DNA of 64,000 bases from Antedon mediterranea (taxonomy: Eukaryota > Echinodermata > Crinoidea > Comatulida > Antedonidae). The stretch is from assembly GCF_964355755.1 (NCBI RefSeq), contig NC_092678.1, positions 6,048,922 through 6,112,921 on the forward strand, written 5' to 3'. Below the pieces are notes generated by a model, which was given only the letters and a program-made list of their open reading frames with translations, had not been told where the DNA came from and searched no databases. Below, in pieces: positions 12,769-24,900 of this stretch. Position 1 is the first letter of the stretch; every line of letters begins with the position of its first letter. Both the position numbers and the translations under genes were made by a program.

Positions 12769-12969
12769 TTATAATGTAGTCTCTGCCTCTTTCTCCGTGA
12801 CACTTTTTATCTTCCGTCGTCGGAAAAAGTACTGAAGAGTCATGACAGCTATAAAGATGAGAAACCCCAACAGCAACATCGTACGAACAACAATCAACAC
12901 AATATTATTAATGTTGTTTGTAAGGTATATGATCTCTCCAAATGTTATGTAGAGGTTGTTATGATATGC
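12769..12969 (-). CDS. Gene D last exon: membrane helix and 17-residue tail
   Basis: The exon follows acceptor TTTTTTCACAG. It encodes a linker, a hydrophobic run from NNIVLIVV through TLQYFF containing one Arg (residue about 1220), a basic stop-transfer RRRK and a tail ending EAETTL, then TAA. The C-terminal T-T-L fits a class I PDZ ligand pattern (S/T-x-hydrophobic). An Arg inside a membrane helix is known from receptors that pair with acidic adaptor helices; here that is only a suggestion. Confidence 0.88.
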   Translation of the reverse strand, partial: AYHNNLYITFGEIIYLTNNINNIVLIVVRTMLLLGFLIFIAVMTLQYFFRRRKIKSVTEKEAETTL

Positions 12970-15900
12970 CTGTGAAAAATAGAGAAAAAAATATCATTAC
13001 TATTACATAAAACCAATCAGTTGAAAGACAATTGATTTTTTAGAAATCGCGGTAAATGAAAAAAAATATTTGAAACGACCGACCAATCATCAAAACTGTA
13101 GCCAAGTGGGGAGTGAGGAAAGATGTCCCCATTCCTGCATGCTCACAAATGAATAAATATGTCGTAAGCTACCTATTTATACAATAATTTTGTCTCATAT
13201 TTCAATGTGTAAGTGCAATTTCCGGGGACTAAGCAGTTCTATTTTTCAAAAGTTCCTTATGTCAGTTTCAGGGGGAGGGGGTCGGTCACTGGGTTAGTTC
13301 CATGAGTGAATGAGTTGATTACAATTTCGTACTAACCCCCAGCTCCCCCAACAGCAACCAGCCTACGCCTATGCAACAGAATGTAGTACGTCTAAAAAAT
13401 AATATTTGCTTCTTTTGCTCTTACCGTGACCAAAGTAGACTTAAGTTTTTCTTCAGGAAGAGCAACCTCCACGTGTGTCTCGGTAAGTCTAATGACCTCC
13501 AACTTGATGCCTCCTATAAATACACTAATGTCACGTTCATCACTGGCGAACGTTAAATTACTCCCCTGCAATATAATAATCTTACTATAAATAATTCACC
13601 AAATCTCTGCGTGTCTGTCCATATGTTCGGCTTTATTCAGAGACCATCTCCCTGGACTAGGTGTCGCATGGTCTTAAAACTTGGTGGGTGTAGCTCGGTA
13701 TAAGAAAGAATGAGTTTGTGTTTGTTAGGTCATCAAGGTCAAAGGTCAAATCTAATCAAAATCTAATTGCTTTGATCGAGCTGAAACTTGGGTAAAGTAC
13801 TACTGAGAATATAGGGTGAGTATGAACCTGATGATGTTTTAAACTACATTTGAAACCTGCTCTGAAGCGGGTATACTTGCTAGTAATAATAATAATGCAG
13901 TAATACCAAAGAGGGTATACTGTGAACCACTGATTTGTATTGTAACAAATTTGGATCACAGGGCTATTGTTAAATAAATTGAAAATGTTATTAATAGTTT
14001 ACTTACAAATAGATACAAAAATTTATTCTCATCTGTCAGTTGGTAAAATCCTTGTTCGTCTACAAAAATGGCGTAACGTGTGGAACCTTCAAACGTATAG
14101 TATACCGGGTCTGAGAAAAACGTAAAATTTGTATTGCCATCAATATCCATACTATCTAAGATGAATCTAACAGTCGCTTCCCTTCCTCCGATGTTGTTCA
14201 CTTGTCGTTTTCTGTGAGCTGAACTGAAATCAACAGCGGGTGAATTACAGATCATTGATTTTTGTTTTTTGTCTGTGCAATTCTGTAAAGATAATCAATG
14301 GTATTAGGTAACACTACCTTTCTTGCAAAAAATAAAAGATATATTATTATCATTATGAGCAAAGATACCCTCAACCCGCACCACCCCCCTCCTCATACAC
14401 ATGTATCGGGAGGGGGGTAACATACTTACCGACTCGAAACTCTGGTCTTCGATTTCAACTATCATTTTGGCATTTTGTACATACTGAAAGTTAATACCAT
14501 CTACTGTTACAACACGACCACCACTGTAAAAAAAATAATCAGTATAGTATAAGAGGGTGGGTTCACACATGAATCAGTATAGTATGAGGGTAGGTTCACA
14601 CACAAATAAAAGAGTACAAGAGATTGGATTGACACACAAATCAAAGAGTACCAGAGGGTGTGTTCACACGCGAATCAAAGAGTACAAGAGAGTTCACACA
14701 CTAATCAAACAGTACAAGAGAGTGGATTCACACACAAATCAAAGAGTACAAGAGGGTGGGTTAACATACGAATCAAAAAGTGCAAAAAGAAATAAAAGAG
14801 TACAAGAGGATATCAAAGAGTACAAGAGGGTGTGTTCACACATGAATCAAAGAGTACAAGAGGGTGTGTTCACACATGAATCAAAGAGTACAAGAGGGTG
14901 TGTTCACACATAAATCAAAGAGTACAAGAGGGTGTGTTCACACATGAATCAAAGAGTACAAGAGGGTGTGTTCACACATAAATCAAAGAGTACAAGAGGG
15001 TGTGTTCACACATGAATCAAAGAGTACAAGAGGATGTGTTCACACATGAATCAAAGAGTACAAGAGGATGTGTTCACACATGAATCAAAGAGTACAAGAG
15101 GATGTGTTCACACATGAATCAAAGAGTACAAGAGGATGTGTTCACACATGAATCAAAGAGTACAAGAGGGTGTGTTCACACATGAATCAAAGAGTACAAG
15201 AGGATGTGTTCACACATGAATCAAAGAGTACAAGAGGGTGTGTTCACACATGAATCAAAGAGTACAAGAGGGTGTGTTCACACATGAATCAAAGAGTACA
15301 AGAGGGTGTGTTCACACATGAATCAAAGAGTACAAGAGGGTGTGTTCACACATGAATCAAAGAGTACAAGAGGGTGTGTTCACACATGAATCAAAGAGTA
15401 CAAGAGGGTGTGTTCACACATGAATCAAAAAGTGCAAAAGGAAATAAAAGAGTACAAAAGGATATCAAAGAGTACAAGAGGGTGTGTTCACACATGAATC
15501 AAAGAGTACAAGAGGGTGTGTTCACACATGAATCAATGAGTACAAGAGGGTGTGTTCACACATAAATCAAAGAGTACAAGAGGGTGTGTTCACACATGAA
15601 TCAAAGAGTACAAGAGGATGTGTTCACACATGAATCAAAGAGTACAAGAGGGTGTGTTCACACATGAATCAAAGAGTACAAGAGGGTGTGTTCACACATG
15701 AATCAAAGAGTACAAGAGGATGTGTTCACACATGAATCAAAGAGTACAAGAGGGTGGGTTCACACATGAATCAAAGAGTACAAGAGGGTGGGTTCACACA
15801 TGAATCAAATAGTACAAGAGGGTGGGTTCACACATGAATCAAAGAGTACAAGAGGGTGGGTTCACACATGAATCAAATAGTACAAGAGGGTGGGTTCACA

Positions 15901-18900
15901 CACAAAAATAGTATACCAGAGTTCGTATACGACATACTTTGTAAATAAATATTTTTCTTTCACTTACGATTTTATGCTTTCTTTGGGGAAGTAATCAACA
16001 ATGTTCGGATTTGTCCGGTAGCAATACTCAAACACTGAAAATTCAATGTTACCAAAGGTGACTATAATTGTCCAGCAACCACTGCTTTCAATACTTCCAG
16101 TTTTACATTCAATTTCTTTGTTACTGTTTCTAAAGAATAAGAAGAGAATTAATTTAAATGTGTATATTTTGATATCCGGCAATAAAACACATGTGACTAT
16201 AAGTGCCAAGGAGTAGCAAAAGAGGTCAGAAGACCACGATCACCATACAACCAAAGAACTTATAACACAAGAATCTCCTGTTCGTCCGAAGCGCGTAACA
16301 ATTTCGAAAGGCATTGTGGGATAGAATAGAGCTAATGGGTGGCGCCATTGTGAGCCACGGAGTCGGGCGCCCGCATCAAATTAGAAAGTCAAAATCATAG
16401 AGGGGATCTGCTAATACTCTAGGGGGGATAGAGTAATTGACTGAGGAGTAGGGTGCCCGCATCAAATTAGAAAGTCAAAATCAAAGAGGGGATCTGCTAA
16501 TACTCTAGGGGAATAGAGTAATTGACTTCCTAGTTTGGAGGGGCGCTGCTCCATGCTGTGAAATGGCGTTGCCCAGTTTGACCTTTTAACCCTGTACTTC
16601 CCATACTGTGTTTTGAATGCAAATTGAAGAACAGGAGATTCTTGTGTTATAAGTTCTTTGATACAACGTACTGGCACACCAACAATAATATTCAGGTAAA
16701 CACCAAACTATTAACAAAAAATGCATCATTTAATTTACCTTATAATCACGCAATCAGCTGTATGAATACTGACAGATACAGAATTAAAGTTAAGGTTATT
16801 GCCTGTAATATTTATAACAGTACCTCCAGCCATGATGCCTGTTGATGGCTGTGCAGAAGAAAACGTTGGTGTCTGTAACCAAAATACATAGCAATTTTTA
16901 GTCAAAGAGAAGGCATTAAGACAGTGGAACCGTAATCCAAAGCCATAACATCAGCAAGGGTTGGAGGCTCACTTGCTCCATGGTTCTGGCGGTAGGACAA
17001 CTCTTCTCGGATAAGGACTATAAGCCGTAGGTCCAGTGTACACACATTGCTTGTGTGCCCTTTAAAGAACCTTTATCTTTCAAACCGAATCTTTCGAGAT
17101 GAGTAGGGGTTACCCTGGTGTATTAGTTCACACACTCAGCCAGTGTCGTGGACAGACGTAATGGCGCCGTATTTGGCTGCCGGTGACACGATGTGACCCT
17201 TAGGGGAGAAGAATGTTGTTGAAAAGGTATAACATCTAAGTCCGTAGCGCTCTGATCTTCATGAAATAGCGCTATATTTTTGTGTAAATGGTCATAGATT
17301 CTATATTTTTGTTTTTCGCTCATCTGTGTAAATTGGCCTTGACATTTTAAATTGACATTTTACCTTTACTGTCGCTGCACGTGTGGTCGACGCTGCTCGC
17401 AATTTTTGTGTATTTTTGTATATTTCTAAACGTTTATGATGTCTATGATAGTTTTTTTATATTGGTAATATTGTCCTAGTGACTGTGAATATTATTTCAA
17501 GATAAGTTGGTGATATTTTAGTGGTTTTTATTGATGAATGACTGCATAATACTATGGATCTGGCCCAGGCTCTAGGATATGCTATTCATCGAACGAATTG
17601 CATTCCATTGGACAAAAGGTGCGCGGACAACCGCTGTCTAGACCCACCATGGACATACCAAAGGAAGCGAGACGGAGAAAACGGGGTAAGGCAGGAGGCA
17701 TTAGGAAACGTTTACGTGCTCGCAAAGCAAGACCATACATTCCTACAATTATTATGGGAAATGTTCAGTCGATATCAAATAAAATGGACGAACTTAGAGC
17801 GAACGCGAAATACTTTCGTGAATTCCGTGATGCCAGTATAATGTCATTCACTGAAACATGGTTGCAGGATAGGCATGATGATTCTCATATCGAAATAAAT
17901 GGTTTTAAATTACTTAGGGGAGACAGAACATGTGAATCAGGAAAGAAAAGGGGTGGTGGTATCTGTATTAACGTCAACGAAAGATATTGTCATCAAAATA
18001 ACGCAGTCGTGAAGAAGCACAGATGCTCACCAAATTGTGAAATTCATGTTGTAAGCGTACGCCCCTATTATATACCCAGGGAATTTTCACACGTTGTCAT
18101 TGTTACTGTATATATTCCCAAAACAAATCTGGTTAATAATGCATCGACAGAGATTGCAGAAGTACTGTACGACATAGAAGCTACCTCGCCCGATGCATTC
18201 GTTGTCATAAACGGAGATTTTAATCGCGGATCATTGAAGAAGACAAGCGAATACTACTACCAACACGTTACATGTCCTACGCGCGAAACAAGTATATTAG
18301 ACCTTTGCTACACAAACGTGAAAAACGCATATGTTTCAACCCAGTGGCCGTGCTTGGGAGATCATTTTTTAATCGTACTAAACCCGAAATACATTCCATT
18401 AGTTAAACGAGAGAAGCCAAGGACTATTAAAGTAAAGAAATGGACAGCAGAAGCAACGGAATGCCTACAAGATGCATTTGATGATACGGACTGGGAGATG
18501 TTTATTAATAACGCTAATGATCTGAATGAACTTACGGACACAGTGTCTGAATATATAAACTTTTGTAGTGATATGCTTATCCCAACTAAAAAGGTTAAAG
18601 TGTTTGCGAATAATAAACCGTGGATAACCAAAGATGTGAAAATTATTATTAACCGGAAACAGAAAGCATTTGCTGAAGGTAATAAAGCGAAATTAAAAGA
18701 GGTCCAAAAAGAATTAAAATGTGCAATACGTAAAGAAAAATACAAGTTTAAAAATAAAGTTGAAAAGAAGTTCACGGAAAATAACATGAAAGAGGTGTGG
18801 CAAGGAATGAGGTTAATGAGTGGACATATAAATAATAAACAAAAATCTGTATCGCTACCAAAAATTGACAAAGAATATGCAAATGAATTCAATATATTTT

Positions 18901-21900
18901 TCAATCGTTTTAACAAATATGATTTTTCAAAAGAAATTAAGGAACGGAAGTGTCAGCTTGAATCAAATATAAATGACATAAAAATTGATACAAATGAGGG
19001 TGAAGTATATAAGTATTTTAGAAATTTGAATGCTAAGAAAGCTCCCGGGCCCGATAAACTTAAACCAAATATTTTAAAATCATGTGCAATGCAGTTATCG
19101 TATATTATTTTTAATTTGTGTTTCACAACTAGTTCACTTCCAGAAACATGGAAACAATCATCTATTGTTCCTATTCCAAAAAGCCGTGTTATTAAGTATA
19201 TGAATGATCTCAGGCCAGTTGCCTTAACATCAGTTGTAGGTAAAATATGTGAGAAAATTGTTTTAAAATGCTTAGAACCAATAGTCACTACGCATACTGA
19301 TCCCATGCAATTTGCATACAGAAGTGCTCGGAGCACAGAAGATGCGATTGTCGTTAAACTTGAAAGGCTGTATCGTCATTTAGATAAAACAAAGGTTGGA
19401 AATTCAGCCCGTGTTATGTATTACGACTTCTCCTCTGCGTTTAACACCATTCAACCCCATTTACTAGTAGATAAGCTGTGTAAGATGGCCATTCCCCTTA
19501 ATTTGATTCTTTTTATTCTGAATTTTCTAACAAACAGAAAGCAGTATGTGAAGCTTAGCCCAACAGTATGTTCTGATGTTAGTGTTTCCAATACAGGTGC
19601 GCCACAAGGCACTGTATTAGCCCCTTTTTTGTTTACCTTGTATACAAGTGATTATAGATCTAAACATGATTCTTGCCCAGTTGTACGATTTGCTGACGAT
19701 ACGGCGATGATTGGCTTGATTCAGAAGGACGATTGCACTTCATATTTAAATGAGATTAATAATTTTGTAAAATATAGTAATGATAACTTTTTAGAATTGA
19801 ATGTTGAAAAAACAAAGGAAATGATTATAGATTTTAGAAAGAAAACGAATAAATGTGATCTAGTTGACATAATGGGTAGACAAATTCAGAGGGTGGAAAC
19901 ATATAAATATCTGGGGGTTGTATTTAACAATAAATTGACGTGGAGTAACCACTTGGATCTCGTTATGAAGAAAGTAAATACTAGAATGTACTGTTTAAGA
20001 CAACTAAACAAGTTCCAAGTTCAGTGTAAATAATAATATTTTGATTACATTCTATCAGTCTATTATTGTTGGGGTTTGGAAATATTGTATTGCAAGGTGG
20101 GGTGGAAATGTTACAGAGGGAGATAAGGGTAGAATTGATTGTGTGGTAAGAAGGGTTGAGAGGATGTCTGGTTTGTGTCAGCAGTCGGTGAATTCAGTTT
20201 ATTGCGAGAACCTGGACAGGCTTTTTGGGATGGTGTTGAGGGATGAAAGTCATCCTGTGAATTCCGATTTAGGCAGTCTCAGGAGTGCTCGTAGTGGAAG
20301 ATTGCGATCCGCGGCTGCTGACACAAACCGATATCTTTTCTCCTTTCTGCCCACAGGTATCAGGAGACATCAGCGACATTCATCCAGATGAGCACCATGA
20401 AATAATATGTAATAATATGTTCTTGTTGTGAGTTTTTAATATTGGTATTGTTGTATTGTCATGCTATTTTATATATTGTAATTATGATGTATTTGAAGAC
20501 GAGTAATGTAAATTTTCTCCTTGTGGGAACGAATAAAGATTATACTTGATACTTGATACTTGACTTGATACTTAACTCTTAGCATAAACTGTGTCTCACC
20601 AATCCAAGAAAATCTATGTGAAAACTGTGGTAACATTTTTTACCAGTGTAAATGAGCCAACAAATAATTAATCTGAAGTGGGTTTTTAATTGTATGTTTT
20701 TACCTGATATTCAAGAGTTCCAACAATTGTGGGATTACCATTTACCATCACTGTAACACTTTGAAAACCAGCATTAGGAAAGCTTGGAGCCTTACAAGAA
20801 ATTCTATAAAAAAAAAAAAATTTTTCTAATTAATTTTTTTATTGTCTTTTAATAGGCCTGCTTAATGGTTCAATTATAAGACCATTCTCAAATTCTCTTT
20901 CGGCAACCAATACTTGACCTGATAATCACAATAGGTTCCCAGAATTTCCAGCCCTCTCAGTCCTTTCAGTTCCACAAAAAATAGGACATAAGCAACTGAA
21001 ATTTCACTTCAATTCAAATGTTGACATTTTTCGTGTGCCTGAAAGTTGCGTGGAGTTGCGCGGAGTGCTTATGTTCCGTGTCAACATATGCGCACCTTTA
21101 ATGTTCTAGGCCTACTTCTTAATTATTTCCTATGTAGATATTTATAACATCCTGTATAAAGAACATTAAAACACACCCTTGAAAGGATCTTTTACTGTAT
21201 AACCAGAAAAAACAAACATATAACCAGTGGCTGTATTCACCATGTTGATCGTTGAGTTGCGTTGAATTTAAAATCGTTAAAGTGGAAAATAAAATAACAA
21301 TGATCGAGTCGGAACGCTAATATTTACACATTTTTACGCGATCGTTCATAGTTTCTTGGTTCCTTGAGCGTTGCTAGGACGGACGTGAAGTGTGAAAAAA
21401 CCATGCACAGCCGGGCCCGCGTAAAAATTGAAAAAGTTTTGATACTTCAACCCAGCCTAGGACATGCTTTCGATGGTATCTTAATCTAGGCTTACACTAA
21501 AGACAAACATCAAATAAATTGTTTAAAATTATACAATAATTTAAATTGACTCGTTGTTTTGAAATATTAGACCTTAAAAAGTGTACAAAAAAGGTGAAAA
21601 ACATTGTTGCGTTGTAAAAATTCAAGAATTGTCAGCTCGTTTCTATTTTTGGACCATTTGATTGGTCAGTTTTAACAACCGCAACGTTAAAGTTGAACCA
21701 GGTTCAACTTTAACGATTGCAGATTTTAAAGATTTTTAACATTGATTTTACCCCTTTTCCTATAAAGTCGTTGATCCAGTCAATTTGATTGGTTAATTAC
21801 GCATTACGTGACATTTAGAATTAGCCCAACGAAACGGAAAATGATATCCAATGGTGATTATTAACATGCTCTAATGCACATTCAGCTTTCTGATAATTTT

Positions 21901-24900
21901 TGTCATGCGACATTTCTGACTGATCACGTTCTGAAATCAACTTGTTGTGCATGCCGTGTATTCTAACTAATCTACTCCTTGTCTAAAGTTGGAGCACTGC
22001 CTTTTTGAATGGCCCTTCAATCATTTACGATCGCTAAATTTAATCAAGTAAGTGTGTTATAAAACAAATAATGAATGTTTTGTATTCGTTGAATAGAGAA
22101 AATATTTTATTTGACGAAAAAATTACTGCTCTATTTTCAACTTGGCTGCGCCTCTTTCTAACTCATAAAATGTTCTCACCATCATAAACATTATTTGTAT
22201 ACTATAGAATGCTGTTAATATTGTATCGCCTTTGGTCTAATGGAAGGTGATAGTTCAAATCTATGCTGGGGAGACTAAACTCTAACGGATTTACGCATTA
22301 TTACAAAGATTACTCACTCTTTGCCAACTTGATATGTTTTACGTCTATTCTTACATGGTTTTCCACCAACGTCAATATCAAGATCTTCGACTCTCTGCCC
22401 AAGATCTTGACCAATCAGAGTGATTACATCGACATACTGTTCGCCTGCTGACGTCGGAACAACCTTTGGTAAAATCTTGAAAATTTGGTAAAAGCATTAA
22501 TAAGTAAATAATAAATTGATTAGTGTAATAAACACATGCTAATGTATTTAACAGTATGTTTTTAATTAATAAACACTGCATTTTTCTAAAAAAGAGGACA
22601 GGGTCAGAGTTCAAAACCTGTTTGTAATAATACACAAAAGTTGAATTTCCCTTTAAAAACAATGTTAGCATTTTAATTAATTATAGGTTTAGTTGGCCGT
22701 TAGAGGGCAGGTTAAATTATTGGTAAAACACAATACTCAGGGGAGGATCCAGAATTTTCCTACTAACATTACCTATACTAACCTTATTCACTATTGGTGG
22801 TGGACAAGAAGGTGGTTGTCCTGCTGAACATCTAGACTCCAACACACATATCCCTGTATTACACCATGTACAGTTGTACTCAGGTGGGGTAGTTAGTGGA
22901 GACAGACAAGTACTGCAATCAGGTCGGCCCACAGAACAATCGTACAAAGTTACTATATATGAATTTTCAATTGTTTTAATTATTTTCTAAATTAAAAAAT
23001 GTATAAAGCTCTGTCTATACTATCAAACTTTATGTGAAAAGAAATGTCATAATATCACTACCATATTTGGGCACATCACACGTTTTTTTGTCAAATTAGT
23101 TGATAGTATAGACAGCTTTAGAAGAAACCAAACTATTTTATCAAGTATCTACATAATCAATCAATAAACTATATATTAATCAATCAATAAATAATTAATC
23201 AAATCATTAATCAGACAAAAATTCAATCAATAACATGCTTTAATATTTTAAGTCTATGAATTATTCATACATAGTTTACTTACAATAGGAAAGTATTATA
23301 TATATTTGTTTATATATTTATATATATTTGTTTATATATTTATATATATTTGTTTATATATTTATATATATTTGTTTATATATTTATATATATTTGTTTA
23401 TATATTTATATATATTTGTTTATATATTTTATTTTAAAATTTAAATACCTTTCCAATTGAAATCAATGTAGTTGGTGTTATTCCACACAACTTCAATTGT
23501 TGTGTTTTTCTCCTGCGATATCCCATCAGAGACATACTGGGAAACGAGAAATGGGAAATTTAAGTATCATTATTGGTGAATCTTTAACTAGAGTACCTTC
23601 ATTGTACATCTTATATTCTTGATCTTAAGCAGTGTTTACACGCACTAGAGTTAAGTCTGTTCTATGCACGCTTAAGCTGATCCAAATCATACCAGAGTTA
23701 TATAAGCGGTATAACTCCGATAGATTTCTTTCAGGTACATCCAATGTTACTCAACTGTCATAGATTTTAGAATGTAAAATTAAACAAGTGTTTTCCATCA
23801 GGGTATTTGTAGCTGCTTTAATATCGCGCCCAGATTCAGTCCAGCTCCCTGAGAAAAATATTGCGAGAAATGGGTTCAGTGGTAAGCATAGGATTGTTCA
23901 CACCAAAATCGTATGATTTGAATCTGTGCCTGATTCAGAGCGATGGATCAAGAAGCCACTTGTTTCATGAAATCATATAATTTATTTCTTTTGACCAATC
24001 AACAGTGAGCATGAATGACCTCCTTTGACACTGGATAACCAAATTTGTGCTCAATATGAGGACATGTCCAACACTCTGATATTTTTCTCAGGGCACCTGA
24101 ATATGGATGCGATGTGAATTACAGTGTATATCAGATGTTTACACAACAGATTCGTTTTCAGATAATTTATTAGTAATATATTACAATTTAATTCCTTACC
24201 TTATAATCGTCACAGATAATATTTTTATCATCAATCCTTGTAGCTGGAACAGTGTCTATTCCATTAATTACACAAATGTAATCTGAGACCTGTAAATAAT
24301 ATAAACACACAGATGCTTTATATCAGTGATTAAAGGGCCTTTCACACCTGTTCCGGCACGGTTCCGGTCCGGCGAATCGAACATCAATGTTTCGTTTTCA
24401 CGCGGCTATGCGCCAATCGATATGCGCGTAGCCGCGTAAAATCGAAACATTGACGTTCGATTGGATTTTCCGGCGCCGGACTGGAACCGTGCCGGAACAG
24501 GTGTGAAAGACCCTTAATGGTAGTAAAGAACTTAGATAGTAAGAAAACACATTGGTGATCTATTTGATAATAATACTAATATGGTCATTACTCTGATGGT
24601 GATAGCCTACTGGTCAACAGTGTACCAAAACTGCCTAAAGTCATTTCAATTATATATAAATAGAAATAACTTTTACATACATTTAAAAGATTGTTGGCTT
24701 TAATCATAATCTTCTTTGTCGTTCCAGTGTGAAAAAACTCTAGTTCAGTCTGTGAGGCTATTTGAGGACATTTCTGAAAAAAAGAATGATAACTTATGTC
24801 AAATGGCACCCATGGCAAACAGAACACTAGACTGGTGTTACTTTCATGTAGAGGCTGAAAGCAAAAGCTTACAAGTCCCTCATTACTTGTACAATTTTTC

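Noticed and set aside
14557-15905. CRISPR array or coding repeat protein
   Set aside because: No unique spacers; all units are tandem variants. The open frames arise from the absence of stops in the unit.
18362-19336. Long minus-strand frames at 18.4-18.9 and 19.0-19.3 kb
   Set aside because: Antisense shadows of the LINE reverse transcriptase frame.
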